Assembly (NCBI RefSeq): GCF_000688255.1 | Contig: NZ_JHYS01000013.1 | Location: 27,737-91,736 of the forward strand | Reading direction: 5' to 3' | DNA: 64,000 nt | From: Simplicispira psychrophila DSM 11588 | GTDB taxonomy: Bacteria; Pseudomonadota; Gammaproteobacteria; Burkholderiales; Burkholderiaceae_C | Part shown: positions 18,001-26,720 of the stretch, piece after piece | Layout: every line of letters begins with the position of its first letter | Numbering within the stretch: position 1 is the first letter of the stretch | Notes under the pieces: model-generated | The model's database searches: none | Seen by the model: only the letters and a program-made list of their open reading frames with translations | What the model was told of the DNA's origin: nothing | Translations under genes and position numbers: made by a program

Positions 18001-18316
18001 CAAGGAGGCCGCCAGCCGGGGCGAGGTGCTGGGCCTGAGCGAGGACGAGGTGCGCTTTTATGACGCGCTGGCTAATAACGAATCGGCCGTGAAAAAGCTG
18101 ACCGATGAGACGCTGAAAGAAATTGCCCACGAGCTGACCGACAACCTGCGCAAGAACATCAGCGTGGACTGGAGCCAGCGCGAGAGCGTGCGCGCCAGCC
18201 TGCGATTGATGGTCAAGCGCATCCTGCGCAAATACAAATACCCGCCAGACTTTGCCGATGCAGCGGTGGAGCTTGTTTTGCAGCAGGCCGAGGCGCTGGG
18301 GCAGAGCTGGGTGTAG
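15074..18316 (+). CDS. hsdR: Type I restriction endonuclease subunit HsdR
   Basis: A 1080-residue restriction/translocase subunit. The N-terminal PD-(D/E)xK nuclease ([11 protein letters not shown]...LELK, Glu-x-Lys near 153) is followed by an SF2 motor: Walker A TQGSGKS (about 300-306), DEAH near 405, TGTP near 490, and ARVNR as motif VI near 713. The C-terminal helical domain should dock on HsdM-HsdS. The protein translocates and cuts unmodified DNA. Residues about 427-444 ([17 protein letters not shown]) come from a reverse copy of the dispersed repeat inserted between the DEAH and TGTP motifs. The frame is intact, so activity is plausible but not certain. Confidence 0.95.
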   Translation: MTEDQLEQETLSWLQDVGYVVQRGPDIAHDGQQPERAHYREVLLLARLRAAIARLNPSIPAAAREDAVQQVQNLGLPVQFAANRAFHKLLIGGVPVQYQQDGETRGDFVRLVDWTNASRNEFWAVNQFTVKGPHHTRRPDIVLFVNGLPLVLLELKNPADQNADIWKAYDQIQTYKEQVPDLFQFNEVLVIADGSEARLGSLSSNAERFMQWRTIDGVQLDPLGQFNELETLVRGVLAPQYLLDYLRFFVLFEDDGQLVKKIAGYHQFHAVRAAIEHVVAASREGEEATKRGKGGVVWHTQGSGKSITMTCFAARVMQEPAMANPTIVVITDRNDLDGQLFGVFSLAQDLLREQPVQATTRQALRELLSNRPSGGIVFATIQKFMPGEDEDLFPVLSARHNIVVIADEAHRTQYGFEAKLKTRKTGFKPNQPQTLDGQALIATKGIVTGDAGSSALLAEFEVPEYKTSYQAGYAQHLRDALPHATFVAFTGTPVSSTDRDTRAVFGDYIHVYDMQQAKEDGATVAIYYESRLAKLRLKDDALALLDDEVDELAEDEEESTQAQLKSRWAALEKVVGAAPRIASVAADLVAHFEERNQAQDGKGMVVAMGRDICVHLYDEIVRLRPDWHSSDPEQGALKIVMTGSASDKALLRAHIYSSQVKKRLEKRFKDPADPLRLVIVRDMWLTGFDAPCVHTMYVDKPMKGHNLMQAIARVNRVFKDKQGGLVVDYIGIGNELKAAMKEYTASKGRGQPTVDAHEALSLLLEKMDVLRTLLHGHDWSGFLTGGHKALAGAANHVLGIRAEHKDSSQDGKRRFADAALAMGKAFSLCCTLHEAKALREEVAFFQAVKVILTKRDTTAQKKTDEQREAVIRQIIGQAVVSDSVVDIFDAVGLDKPNIGLLDEEFLAQVKNLPERNLAVELLERLLEGEIKAKFATNVVQQRKFSDLLTNVITRYQNRSIETAQVMEELVEMAKKFKEAASRGEVLGLSEDEVRFYDALANNESAVKKLTDETLKEIAHELTDNLRKNISVDWSQRESVRASLRLMVKRILRKYKYPPDFADAAVELVLQQAEALGQSWV
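16355..16405 (-). repeat. Dispersed repeat copy 4, in frame inside hsdR (reverse orientation)
   Basis: AAGCCAAATCAGCCTCAAACGCTTGATGGGCAAGCGCTAATAGCT is nearly the reverse complement of copy 2 (9392-9447). It adds about 17 codons without a stop. Confidence 0.72.
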
Positions 18317-18356
18317 CCCGCTCTAGCCCCAGATGCGCCAGGGCTCAGGTGCAGGT

Positions 18357-20795
18357 TCAGGGAGCCAGTTTCTGGGTCGTAGCGAATGGCACGGGCGTGG
18401 CCGGTGCGGCCGGTGCCTGTGGTGGCACGGGCGCAGGGTGGCTAGAGGTGCGCTTTTGTCCCACGCCCAGCCAGCAGGCCATGGCCGGCAGCAGGAACAC
18501 GGCGCCCAGCATGTTCACCAAGAACATGAAGGCCAGCAGGATGCCCATGTCGGCCTGGAACTTCAGTGCCGAGAACGCCCAGGTGCCCACCCCCAGCGAC
18601 ATCGTCACGCCGGTGAATACGGCAGCCGTGCCGCGCTGGCGCAGCGCTTCGTAGAAGGCTTCGCGCAGCGACTTGCCGTTGTGCTCCAGCTCGTGTTGCA
18701 GGCTCTCGTACAGATAGATGCCGTAGTCCACGCCCACCCCCACGCCCATGGCAATCACCGGCAGCGTGGCCACCTTCAGGCCAATGCCGAGCGTGGCCAT
18801 CAGCGCGTTGCACAGGATGGATACCAGCGTCAGCGGCACGATGATGCACAGCACCGCGCGCCAGCTGCGGAAGGTGAGCCAGCACAGCAGCGTGATGGCG
18901 CCAAAGATGGCGGCCAGCATCTGGATTTCTGCGTGCTCCACGGCGTCGTTGGTAGCGGCGGCTACGCCGGCATTGCCGCCGGCCAGGCGGAACGTCAGGT
19001 TGGGCGTCTTATCGGCGTCGATGAACTTCTGCACTTCGCCGACCACATGCTTGAGGGTGGCGCCTTCGTGGTCTTTCAGGAACAGCTGCAGGTGGATGAC
19101 ATCGCAGCTGCTGGTGTTCAGGCCGAGTTCAGGGTTGGCCGCCTTGGCGCCGGTGCGCAGCGCCGCTTCGGTGCGCTGCAGCGCCGCCCAGCGCGGGTTG
19201 CCTTCGTTGTTACCGCCAGCGGCCAGCTTGGCGAGGCCGGCCACGGTGGTGACCGAGCGCACACCATCGACGCCGCGCATGGCCAGGTCAAAGCGCTCCA
19301 CGGCGTTCATCACGCTCCAGTTCAGGCAGGCCTCGGGCGTGTTGAGGGGCTCGGCATACACCGACAGCACGTCCATGCCGATGGCATAGCTGCTGATGAT
19401 GCGGTCGTTGTCGCGGTTGTAGCGTGACTCGGCGCGCAGCTCAGGCGCGCCGGCGCCAATGTCGCCGGTCAGCAGGTGGCGCGAGGTGAGGGTGCCGCCG
19501 GCCAGCAGCACCAGCGATACGCCCAGCGTCAGCAGCGCCGGACGCGGCTGGGCCAGTACGGAAATCGCCCACCAGCGCTTGTGCAGCCCGGTGACGCCGT
19601 CGGTGCGGCCCAGGGCGCTAGGCTCCAGGCGCAGGCGCGACAGGATGACCGGCAGCATCATCTTGTTGGTGATGATCATCAGCAGCACGCCCAGGCAGGC
19701 AGTCATGCCCAGCTCGTGCACGATCGGGATGTCGATCATCATGATCACCATGAAGCCGAGCGCATTGGTCAAAAGGGCCACCGTGCCGGGCACGGCCAGC
19801 TTGCGAAAGGCGCTTTCCGCCGCTTGCTCGGAGGTCATGCCGGCGCGCACATCGTGCTTCCAGGCATTGGTCATCTGCACGGCGTGCGACACGCCAATCG
19901 AGAACACCAGAAACGGCACCAGGATCGACATCGGGTCGATGCCAAAGCCCAGACCGGCCAGCAACCCCAGCAGCCAGATGACCGGCAGCAGTGCCACCAG
20001 CAGCGCCAGCACCGTCAGGTTGACCGAACGCGAATATAGCCACAACAGCACGGCGGTGATCAGGAAGGCCAGGCCGAAAAAGCCGATGACGGTGGTCAGG
20101 CCGTCCATCACGTCGCCCAGTACCTTGGCAAAACCGACGATGTTGATTTCGATCTTGTCGCTGCCGAACTGGGTGCGGATGGCTTCCAGTTTTTTTGCCA
20201 CGTCGCTGTAATCCAGATGCTTGCCGGTTTGCGGATCGATTTCCAGCAGGTCGGCGCGCACCATGGCTGACTTCAGGTCGGTGCTGACCAGCCTGCCAAT
20301 CTGGCCCGACTTGGCGACGTTGGAGCGCACCTGGGCCAGGCCTTCTGCATTGGGTGTGAAGCGCGAGGGAATGATGACCTCGCCGACAAAACCGTTCTCG
20401 GTGACCTCGATGTAGCGCACGTTAGGGGTGAACAGCGAGAACACCTGGGCGCGGTTCACACCGGGGGTGAAGAACACCTCGTCGGTGACGGTGCGCAGCG
20501 TTTTCAGAAACTCTTCGTTGTAGATGTCTCCTTCGCCCTTCCAGCGCACATTGAGCAGCACCCGGTTGGCACCGGAGAAGGTGGTGGAGTGCTGCAGAAA
20601 GGCCGCCATGTAGGCGTGGCGCAGCGGAATCAGCTTATTGAATCCGGCATCCAGGTGGGTGCGCAGCGCCGAAGCGCCCAGCACCAGCGTGATGAGGGTG
20701 GTGACCACCGCAATGGTGTTGCGCCAAGTGATCAAAGCGTGGGCAATGCGGGCGATGACCGCTTCGGTGCGGGTCGCGGCGTGGGGGGTGCTCAT
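18357..20795 (-). CDS. MMPL/RND-family transporter
   Basis: An 812-residue inner-membrane protein with the two-fold RND/MMPL layout: an N-terminal helix (TIAVVTTLITLVLGASALR), a large periplasmic loop, six helices, a second helix-loop-six-helix repeat, and a Pro/Ala-rich tail. VGVGVDYGIYLYE in the second half is the conserved Asp-containing helix 4 segment. It overlaps the YCF48 gene by four bases, so the pair is one translational unit. MMPL plus YCF48-like plus DUF1302/DUF1329 sets recur in proteobacterial degraders of steroids and other hydrophobic compounds. Steroid transport is therefore inferred; direction is not known. Confidence 0.88.
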   Translation of the reverse strand: MSTPHAATRTEAVIARIAHALITWRNTIAVVTTLITLVLGASALRTHLDAGFNKLIPLRHAYMAAFLQHSTTFSGANRVLLNVRWKGEGDIYNEEFLKTLRTVTDEVFFTPGVNRAQVFSLFTPNVRYIEVTENGFVGEVIIPSRFTPNAEGLAQVRSNVAKSGQIGRLVSTDLKSAMVRADLLEIDPQTGKHLDYSDVAKKLEAIRTQFGSDKIEINIVGFAKVLGDVMDGLTTVIGFFGLAFLITAVLLWLYSRSVNLTVLALLVALLPVIWLLGLLAGLGFGIDPMSILVPFLVFSIGVSHAVQMTNAWKHDVRAGMTSEQAAESAFRKLAVPGTVALLTNALGFMVIMMIDIPIVHELGMTACLGVLLMIITNKMMLPVILSRLRLEPSALGRTDGVTGLHKRWWAISVLAQPRPALLTLGVSLVLLAGGTLTSRHLLTGDIGAGAPELRAESRYNRDNDRIISSYAIGMDVLSVYAEPLNTPEACLNWSVMNAVERFDLAMRGVDGVRSVTTVAGLAKLAAGGNNEGNPRWAALQRTEAALRTGAKAANPELGLNTSSCDVIHLQLFLKDHEGATLKHVVGEVQKFIDADKTPNLTFRLAGGNAGVAAATNDAVEHAEIQMLAAIFGAITLLCWLTFRSWRAVLCIIVPLTLVSILCNALMATLGIGLKVATLPVIAMGVGVGVDYGIYLYESLQHELEHNGKSLREAFYEALRQRGTAAVFTGVTMSLGVGTWAFSALKFQADMGILLAFMFLVNMLGAVFLLPAMACWLGVGQKRTSSHPAPVPPQAPAAPATPVPFATTQKLAP

Positions 20796-21796
20796 TGGGC
20801 GGCTCCGGTGGAAGAGGGGGTGCTGGCGGCGGCTGGTGCGGCTGCGTAGGCTTGCAGGCCGGCATCGCTGGCGAGCCAGCCGGTGCCGTTGGTGGCCAGC
20901 GCCAGGGCGGTCAGGCTGGCGCGGCCTTGCACGCGGCTCAGGGTGAAATGCTGGCCGCCATCCTGGCTGGTCGCCACCAGGCTGCCCTGGCCGACCAGAA
21001 TGATCTTGCCGTCCGGTGTGACGGCATGGCCGTAGAAGGAGGCCTGCACCGGCATCTCGGAGCGGATCCAGGGAGCGTCGTTCCCCGCAGTGTGAAAGAC
21101 GTTGCCGCGCATGCCATAGGCCAGCCAGCCGCCACCGGGCAGGACCAGGGCGTTGTAGAGCGAGCCGTCGTAGAAGGGCTTGATTTCTGACCAGCTCTCG
21201 CCGCCATCGCCAGAGCGCAGCACCAGGCCACGCTCGCCGACGATCAGCCAGTGCTGGCGATCAGGGCTGCCGACGATGCGGTTCATGTGTTTGTCTTCTA
21301 CCGATGCGGGTAGCGCCAGCGGTGCCCAGTGCAGTCCCTGGTCGTTGGAGCGCAAGGCGCGGCCAAAGGCACCGACGGCGATCCAGGCGCCCGAGGCCAG
21401 CTGCGCCACGCTCATCAATGGCTCGCCGTTGTACTCGTCAAAAGCCACTTCTTTCCAGCTCAGCCCGCCGTCGGTGGTGTGCAGGATCCAGCCCTCATGG
21501 CCGACAGCCATGCCCTGCAGGCCATCGGCGGCAAAGCTGATCTGGTTGATCAGTGCCTGGCGGTTGCTAGAAACCAAGGCACGCTCCCAGTGCTGGCCTT
21601 GGTCGGTGGAGTACAGCAGCGTGCCCAGTTCGCCACCCGTCACCAAGCCGGCCTGGGAGGTGACCAGCGTGTTGAGTTGCATACGATCCACTGCCAGCCG
21701 GGTGGCGGCCAGGGGCGGGGTCTCGCGTGGTGAAAAGGCCTGGACGGCGCCCAGGGCCATCAGGACGGCGACGGCTATGCCGACAGGGGTTCGCAC
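20792..21796 (-). CDS. YCF48/BNR-repeat periplasmic protein
   Basis: A 334-residue protein. I start it at the GTG (21794-21796) because AAGGAGA lies eight bases upstream and the product then begins with a clean signal peptide (VRTPVGIAVAVLMALGAVQA). An ATG 57 bp upstream in frame lacks this. The body has four or five BNR/YCF48-type blades (TDGGLSW, GDGGESW, SNDQGLHW, TSQDGGQHF), so it is a beta-propeller. It is co-translated with the MMPL transporter and probably assists it in the periplasm. Two operator-like sites lie between it and the divergent aldolase gene. Confidence 0.85.
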   Translation of the reverse strand: MRTPVGIAVAVLMALGAVQAFSPRETPPLAATRLAVDRMQLNTLVTSQAGLVTGGELGTLLYSTDQGQHWERALVSSNRQALINQISFAADGLQGMAVGHEGWILHTTDGGLSWKEVAFDEYNGEPLMSVAQLASGAWIAVGAFGRALRSNDQGLHWAPLALPASVEDKHMNRIVGSPDRQHWLIVGERGLVLRSGDGGESWSEIKPFYDGSLYNALVLPGGGWLAYGMRGNVFHTAGNDAPWIRSEMPVQASFYGHAVTPDGKIILVGQGSLVATSQDGGQHFTLSRVQGRASLTALALATNGTGWLASDAGLQAYAAAPAAASTPSSTGAAQ

Positions 21797-21895
21797 TATA
21801 TGTCTCCTTGGTCTTTTGCTGTGTGGCACCGAAGGTGGTGGCATACACGGCAAACACGTTCTAGGGTGCGATTCTTCGCCGTGGTGTCAATTGGG

Positions 21896-21915
21896 CATCG
21901 TCCAAAAGGACGAAA
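21896..21915. promoter_or_regulatory. Putative TesR-type operator, site B
   Basis: CATCGTC-CAAAAG-GACGAAA. The left half-site is perfect and the right half retains GACGA. It lies 99 bp upstream of the YCF48-MMPL pair, in the 280-bp divergent spacer. Confidence 0.5.
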
Positions 21916-22000
21916 GCACCAGGCTTTAAGGGTAAGTCCCAGGAGTCGGGCCGGCAGAAGTTTGACAGTAGCGCCGCTGGCCAGCGGCGGCTGCTGCGCC

Positions 22001-22020
22001 CATAGTCTTGTTGGACGATG
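22001..22020. promoter_or_regulatory. Putative TesR-type operator, site C
   Basis: CATAGTC-TTGTTG-GACGATG. The right half-site is perfect and the left has one mismatch. It ends 56 bp before the aldolase ATG, a distance almost equal to site A and its gene. Confidence 0.57.
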
Positions 22021-22076
22021 GGTGTCGGCGCACGGCTGCCCACAATGCAAGCTACCCACATTCACTGAAGGAACCC

Positions 22077-23291
22077 ATGGGACTCACAGGACAGGCGTTG
22101 CTGGTTGGCGCCGCGCAATACAAACCAGAGAAGTACTCCACCGCGCCGCAAATGTTCCATCTGGAGCAGGTGGCCGATCTGACCACGCAAGCTTTGGACG
22201 ATGCCGGTCTGTCGCTCTCCGACGTGGACGGGCTGATCACCGTTGGGCCGCAGTTCCATGAGGCCGGCATGTTCGTCCCTGCCATGGCCGGCGAATACTT
22301 GGGCGTGCCACTGAATTTTGCCGAGGTGGTGGACCTGGGCGGTGCCAGTTCGGTCGGCGCGGTCTGGCGCGCGGCCATGGCGATTGAGATGGGCATGTGC
22401 GACACCGTCGTCTGCGTGATTCCGTCGCGCATGGCGCCGACCGCGCCGAACGACGACCACATGGCTGAGGTCATGCGCACGTCGCGCTTTGGCGGCCACA
22501 GCACGCGCTTTGGCGCGCCCGAGGCCGAGATGGATCTGCCCTACGGCCACATGGCGCAAAACACCGGCTACGCCATGATTGCCCAGCGCTATGCCGCCAT
22601 CCATGGCTACGACGCCGCCGCGCTGGCGCGCATTGCCGTTGATCAGCGCTTCAACGCCTGCCACAACCCCAACGCCATGTTCTACGGCCAGCCGATCACG
22701 GTGGAAGACGTGCTGGCCTCGCGCATGGTGGCCGAGCCGCTGCGTATGCTGGAAATCGTCATGCCGGTGGCCGGCGGCGGCGCCGTAGTCGTGACGCGCG
22801 CCGACAAGGCGAAAAATTGCCGCCACCGGGGCGTGCAAGTGGTGGGCTGCGGTGAACATGTGCAGACCAAGTCGCCGACCTACGCCGCCGACATGCTGGC
22901 CACCCCCATTGGCCCGGCCTCGCGCCGCGCCTTTGCCATGGCCGGCCTCACGCCGGCCGATATGCACATGGCGCAGATCTACGACTGCTACACCATCACC
23001 GTGCTGCTGACGCTGGAAGACGCGGGCTTTTGCGCCAAGGGCGAAGGCATGCGCTTCTTGCGCGAACACGATTTCACATTCAAGGGCGACTTTCCAATGA
23101 ATACCCACGGCGGACAACTCAGCTTTGGCCAGACTGGCGCGTCCGGCGGCATGACGCAAGTGATTGAAGCGCTGCACCAAATCCAAGGCCGTGCCGGCGA
23201 GCGCCAGTTGGCACGCCACGACTTGGCCTACGTCTCGGGCACCGGCGGTGTCATGAGCGAGCAGGGCGCCTTGATTTTGAAAGGGGCCTGA
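22077..23291 (+). CDS. Thiolase-fold lipid-transfer (Ltp2/SCP-x-type) aldolase
   Basis: A 404-residue protein of the thiolase-like SCP-x group. It has the fold markers (MAEVMRTSRFG, YGHMAQNTGYAMIAQRY, NTHGGQLSFGQTGASGG, YVSGTGG) but no Cys in the usual nucleophile position, where the sequence is DLGGASSVG. Such proteins act as retro-aldolases on steroid side-chain CoA esters (Ltp2 in actinobacteria, Sal1/Sal2 in Pseudomonas) and need a DUF35 partner, which is encoded next door four bases downstream. The ATG at 22077 has GAAGGAA upstream. It probably releases acetyl-CoA or propionyl-CoA. The second aldolase is at 45077. Confidence 0.82.
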   Translation: MGLTGQALLVGAAQYKPEKYSTAPQMFHLEQVADLTTQALDDAGLSLSDVDGLITVGPQFHEAGMFVPAMAGEYLGVPLNFAEVVDLGGASSVGAVWRAAMAIEMGMCDTVVCVIPSRMAPTAPNDDHMAEVMRTSRFGGHSTRFGAPEAEMDLPYGHMAQNTGYAMIAQRYAAIHGYDAAALARIAVDQRFNACHNPNAMFYGQPITVEDVLASRMVAEPLRMLEIVMPVAGGGAVVVTRADKAKNCRHRGVQVVGCGEHVQTKSPTYAADMLATPIGPASRRAFAMAGLTPADMHMAQIYDCYTITVLLTLEDAGFCAKGEGMRFLREHDFTFKGDFPMNTHGGQLSFGQTGASGGMTQVIEALHQIQGRAGERQLARHDLAYVSGTGGVMSEQGALILKGA

Positions 23292-23294
23292 GCC

Positions 23295-24239
23295 ATGAGC
23301 TGGAACAAACCCCTGCCGCAACCCACCCCCATTTCTACGCCGTTCTGGGACGGCCTGAAAGCCCACGCAGTGCGTATCCAGCAGTGCGAGCACGGCCACT
23401 GGCTGTTCTTTCCGCGCACGCACTGCCCGACCTGTGGCTCGCGCCAGCTGACGTGGAAAACCGTCTCTGGCGAAGGCACGCTCTACACCTTCACCGTAGC
23501 GCGTGTGCCCACGCTGCCCGAGTTCAGCGACGAAATGCCGCAGCTGCTGGCCGTGGTCGAGCTCGACCAAGGGGTGCACATCAACACCACCCTGGTCGGT
23601 GTGGCGCCCGAAGAGCTGCGCGTCGGCCAGCGCGTGCGTCCGGTGTTTGACGAGCGCCCCGGCAGCGTGACGCTGCTGCGCTACACACCGGTCGAGTCGG
23701 CGCAGGCCAGTGTCATCACCGGTGAAAAAACCACTGAGACCGAAACCGCGCCGGCAGCGGCAACCGAGGCGCCCAAGCGCCAGGTCAGTTGCAAGGACAT
23801 CGACGCCATGCGTGCGCTGGTGTCGCAGGAGTTCTCCGCCTGGTCGAACCAGTTTGAAGTGACGCAAGAGCTGATCAATCAGTTTGCCGCGCTGTCGGGC
23901 GACGACTACTGGATCCATACCGACCCCGAGAAGGCGCGTGCGCAAGGCCCGTTTGGCACCACCATTGCCCACGGCTCACTGGTGCAGGTGCTGACCAGCC
24001 AGCTGAAGATGCCGATGGACTTTGAGGTGACGGATTTCACCAATATCGTCAACTATGGCTCCGACCGGCTGCGCTTTGCCACACCGGTGCCGTCGGGCTG
24101 CCGCATCCATGGTCGCTACCGCATCAAGTCGGTCGAGCAGCTCAAGCGTGGCGTGCAGGTGGTGATGGAAATCAACATCCACTGCGTCGGACAAGACCGG
24201 CCTTCGGTCATTAACGACTTGGTGATGCTTTACATGTAA
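23295..24239 (+). CDS. DUF35 (zinc ribbon-OB) plus MaoC fusion protein
   Basis: A 314-residue two-domain protein. Residues 1-135 are a DUF35: a rubredoxin-like zinc ribbon beginning CEHGHW and completed by CPTC, then an OB-fold (TLYTFTVARVP). After an Ala/Thr/Glu-rich linker (about 138-158), residues 170-314 are a MaoC hot-dog hydratase with FAALSGDDYWIH (catalytic Asp and His) and GPFGTTIAHGSL. The DUF35 part should bind the aldolase upstream, while MaoC hydrates its substrate, so hydration and retro-aldol cleavage can be linked. The domain order is the reverse of the ChsH2-like protein at 42463. A stem-loop follows the gene. Confidence 0.87.
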   Translation: MSWNKPLPQPTPISTPFWDGLKAHAVRIQQCEHGHWLFFPRTHCPTCGSRQLTWKTVSGEGTLYTFTVARVPTLPEFSDEMPQLLAVVELDQGVHINTTLVGVAPEELRVGQRVRPVFDERPGSVTLLRYTPVESAQASVITGEKTTETETAPAAATEAPKRQVSCKDIDAMRALVSQEFSAWSNQFEVTQELINQFAALSGDDYWIHTDPEKARAQGPFGTTIAHGSLVQVLTSQLKMPMDFEVTDFTNIVNYGSDRLRFATPVPSGCRIHGRYRIKSVEQLKRGVQVVMEINIHCVGQDRPSVINDLVMLYM

Positions 24240-24259
24240 CGCTGCAAAGCACCTCAGTA

Positions 24260-24294
24260 ACAGGCCCGCACGACTGCGCAGTTGGCGGGCCTGT
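24260..24294. terminator. Stem-loop after the DUF35-MaoC gene
   Basis: ACAGGCCCGC (24260-24269) and GCGGGCCTGT (24285-24294) form a 10-bp stem, followed by a T-rich stretch (GTTGTTT). The stem resembles the one at 5510. Confidence 0.7.
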
Positions 24295-24328
24295 GTTGTT
24301 TCAAAAATCCCTTGGCAGGAGTTTTTGC

Positions 24329-24562
24329 ATGACGGGTACGCTGAAAAACAAGGTCGCCATCGTCACTGGCGCCAGCCGGGGCATGGGTGCGGCGATTGTT
24401 GAACGCTTTGCCGCCGAAGGTGCCAAGGTGGTCATTACTGCGCGCACGCTGCAGGCTGATGGCCAACTGCCTGGCTCGCTCAGGGAAACGGCAGAGCGCA
24501 TCCGCGCCCGGGGCGGTATGTGCCACTGCCTATATCTGAAACCACCGCACCACCCGGCGTAG
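24329..24562 (+). pseudogene. Truncated short-chain dehydrogenase
   Basis: A good start (GGCAGGAG then ATG) and the first 65 residues of an SDR (TGASRGMGAAI, VVITARTLQADG) are present. The homology then stops at RGG and the frame ends after 77 residues, with no NNAG, Ser, Tyr or Lys. The gene has lost its 3' three-quarters, probably by a deletion that also damaged the MFS gene next to it. Confidence 0.8.
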
Positions 24563-24583
24563 CGGCCGGTGAGAGAACCTTTG

Positions 24584-25118
24584 ATGCACCCTAACGCACT
24601 GCGTGGCCGCACGCTGATCGCCTTCATGCTGTCGGCCAGCCTGGCCTCCACCATCGGCGGACTGCCGTTCAACCTGCTGCCGGTGCTACTGGGCACGCTG
24701 AACGCGCCGCTGTGGATGAACCGGCTCAACTGGCGCCTGTTGACGCTGGTCAGCACCGCCGGCACGGCACTGGGGCATCGTCTTTGCTGTGCTCAAGCTG
24801 CTGGGCGGCGTGGCCGCCTTCAGCGTGGCGGCCTTGGGTGAGCGCCTAGTACCGCTGCGCGCCGCACTGCTGGTGCTGCTGGCTATCGGCGTGGGGCTGG
24901 CGCTGCTGGCCAGTGCCGGCTCCAGCGGCTTTGTCGGCTTTGCGCTGGGCGCCTGGGTCTGGGAGTTCGCCTTCACCTGCGGCTGCGTGTTCCAGACCGC
25001 CGCCATTGCGCGCAGCGACCCCAGTGGCCGCGCCGTCACGCTGGTGCCGGGCGCCTTTGCCCTGAGCTCGATGGCCGGGCCCGGCCTGGCCGGCCAGATC
25101 GCCGCCGGCGCCCGCAGA
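24584..25118 (+). pseudogene. Degenerate MFS transporter
   Basis: Two pieces in different frames. Piece one, from ATG 24584, encodes LRGRTLIAFMLSAS and a first hydrophobic helix. Piece two, from about 24770, encodes GIVFAVLKLLGGVAAFSVAA, further helices and an Ala/Gly-rich C-terminal half ending near 25118. The frame changes around 24770, and together they give about 180 residues instead of about 400. I call it a decayed major-facilitator permease. The original substrate is unknown. Confidence 0.65.
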
Positions 25119-25272
25119 CCAGGAAAACCCTTACTACAAAGGGATGATGTCGCGCCACGCCGTTGGTAGAGACTCGGGCTATAGGCCCTGCCAAGACAGG
25201 GCTCGAGAAAACGAGGGTAGGGAAGACCACCCAGGCCATAGAGCCTCTTTGTTCCACACAGGAGACAACACC

Positions 25273-25464
25273 ATGAAACGCCGCCGTTCACGCTGGGCCC
25301 TGATCGCTACTGTCGCCATTGCCCTGGGTACTGCCCTGATGAGCCCGTCCTCCCTGACGCCGCTGGCGTTTTCCGGCGCTGCGCCGTATACGACCGCACC
25401 AGGCGCCGGAGCGCCACCTGCCAACGTATCCTGGCAGGTCACCTTGATGGGTGGGCGCTGGTAA
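25273..25464 (+). CDS. Small hypothetical exported protein
   Basis: A 63-residue frame with a good ribosome site (AGGAGA, eight bases before ATG). It has an N-terminal RRRSR followed by a hydrophobic stretch (WALIATVAIALGTALM), then a short Pro/Ala/Gly-rich tail ending TLMGGRW. It may be a secreted peptide or the N terminus of a lost exported enzyme, since it lies in a decayed region. I do not recognise a family. Confidence 0.4.
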   Translation: MKRRRSRWALIATVAIALGTALMSPSSLTPLAFSGAAPYTTAPGAGAPPANVSWQVTLMGGRW

Positions 25465-25469
25465 TCATT

Positions 25470-25530
25470 GAAAATAATAGCTACTAGCGCTTGCTGGGTA
25501 AGCGTTTGAGAGCTAAATCACTGGTATTTT
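25470..25530 (+). repeat. Dispersed intergenic repeat, copy 5
   Basis: AATAGCTACTAGCGCTTGCTGGGTAAGCGTTTGAGAGCTAAATCACTGG. It has the GCGCTTG variant shared with copies 2 and 4 and lies between the small exported ORF and the convergent tesG. Confidence 0.7.
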
Positions 25531-25537
25531 GCAAAAC

Positions 25538-25563
25538 AAAAAGGGGCGCAAGACCCTTTTTTT
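25538..25563. terminator. Bidirectional terminator between convergent genes
   Basis: AAAAAGGG at 25538-25545 pairs with CCCTTTTT at 25554-25561, with T-runs on both strands. It probably ends the tesA1-G operon. Confidence 0.7.
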
Positions 25564-25594
25564 GCATCAAACAGGGCGCAAACTGTTGCTGGGT

Positions 25595-25626
25595 CTGCGC
25601 TACAAGCTATTGATCTTGTAGCGCAG
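25595..25626. terminator. 12-bp stem hairpin at the end of tesG
   Basis: CTGCGCTACAAG, an 8-base loop, and CTTGTAGCGCAG form a perfect stem 29 bp beyond the tesG stop. It may stabilise the transcript or help terminate it. Confidence 0.55.
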
Positions 25627-25654
25627 CAGCGTGTTTGACGCCCCGTGCCGCAGC

Positions 25655-26698
25655 TCAGGCCGCAGCCCGTTCCTTGCGCTGTTTGGCCAGCGTCATGGCC
25701 GTGTCTTCAATCATGTCTTCCTGACCGCCGACCATGCCCCGGCGGCCCATCTCGACCAAGATGTCGCGCGCCGGCACGCCGTATTTCTTCTCGGCGCGCT
25801 TGGCAAACAGCAGGAAGCTGCCGTACACGCCGGCGTAGCCCAGCGTCAGCGCATCGCGGTCGATGCGGATTGGAAAATCCATGATCGGCACCACCAAGTC
25901 TTCAGCCACGTCCTGGATCTTGAATACATCGACCCCGGTCTCGATACCCATCAGGTCGCAGACGGCAATGAAAACTTCCATCGGCGTGTTGCCGGCACCG
26001 GCACCCAGGCCGGCCGCCGCTGCGTCAATGCGCGTCGCGCCGACTTCAATCGCCGCCAGACTGTTGGCCACGCCCATCGCCAGGTTGTGGTGGCCGTGAA
26101 AGCCCAATTCGGTTTCCGGTTTCAGTGCGGCGCGCACCGCACCGAGCCGACTTTTGACGGTTTCCGGCAGCAGGTGACCGGCCGAGTCGGTGATGTAGAT
26201 GCAGTTGGCGCCGTAGCCTTCCATCAGCTTGGCTTGTTTGACCAGGCCCTCGGGGCTGTTCATGTGCGCCATCATCAAAAAGCCCACCGTGTCCATGTCC
26301 ATTTTTCTGGCCATGGTGATGTGCTGTTCTGACACATCGGCCTCGGTGCAGTGGGTGGCGACGCGGATGGTGGTCACGCCCAAGCCGTGCGCCATTTTCA
26401 AATGGTCCACGGTGCCGATGCCCGGCAACAAAAGTGCGCTGACTTTGGCCTGCTGCATCAGCGGAATCACCGCGCCGAGGTATTCCTCGTCGGTGTGCGC
26501 CGGAAAGCCGTAGTTGACCGAACTGCCGCCCAGGCCGTCGCCGTGGGTGACTTCAATCAGCGGGATGCCAGCGTTGTCCAGGCCGCAGGCAATGGTCTTC
26601 ATTTGCTCCAGCGACATCAGATGGCGCTTGGGGTGCATACCGTCGCGCAGCGTCATGTCGTGGACGGTGATCTTGGTGCCTTTGAGGGTGGTGCTCAT
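25655..26698 (-). CDS. tesG: 4-hydroxy-2-oxovalerate-type aldolase (TesG)
   Basis: A 347-residue metal-dependent DRE-TIM aldolase. TLRDG holds the catalytic Arg18 and metal Asp19; His22 is the likely base in MHPKRH; HGHHN at 201-205 gives the metal His residues. It cleaves a 4-hydroxy-2-oxo acid to pyruvate and an aldehyde that is passed to the acylating dehydrogenase encoded by the adjacent gene. In the Comamonas testosteroni order tesA1-D-E-F-G this is the last gene, as here. The substrate expected from ring A is 4-hydroxy-2-oxohexanoate, giving pyruvate and propanal. Confidence 0.93.
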   Translation of the reverse strand: MSTTLKGTKITVHDMTLRDGMHPKRHLMSLEQMKTIACGLDNAGIPLIEVTHGDGLGGSSVNYGFPAHTDEEYLGAVIPLMQQAKVSALLLPGIGTVDHLKMAHGLGVTTIRVATHCTEADVSEQHITMARKMDMDTVGFLMMAHMNSPEGLVKQAKLMEGYGANCIYITDSAGHLLPETVKSRLGAVRAALKPETELGFHGHHNLAMGVANSLAAIEVGATRIDAAAAGLGAGAGNTPMEVFIAVCDLMGIETGVDVFKIQDVAEDLVVPIMDFPIRIDRDALTLGYAGVYGSFLLFAKRAEKKYGVPARDILVEMGRRGMVGGQEDMIEDTAMTLAKQRKERAAA

Positions 26699-26720
26699 GG
26701 TGTGTATTTTCTTGAATCTG

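Noticed and set aside
9577..18316. The restriction island as a prophage or integrative element
   Set aside because: No integrase, transposase, phage structural gene, direct-repeat att pair or tRNA border was seen at either end.
18333..19427. Plus-strand frame of 364 codons over the MMPL gene
   Set aside because: It runs antisense to a clear RND/MMPL protein, is rich in Gly/His/Gln, and has no domain or start signal.
23295..24239. Calling this gene a ChsH2 ortholog
   Set aside because: The domain order is reversed (DUF35 first, MaoC last) and the MaoC keeps its Asp-His pair, unlike ChsH2. It is better described by its domains.
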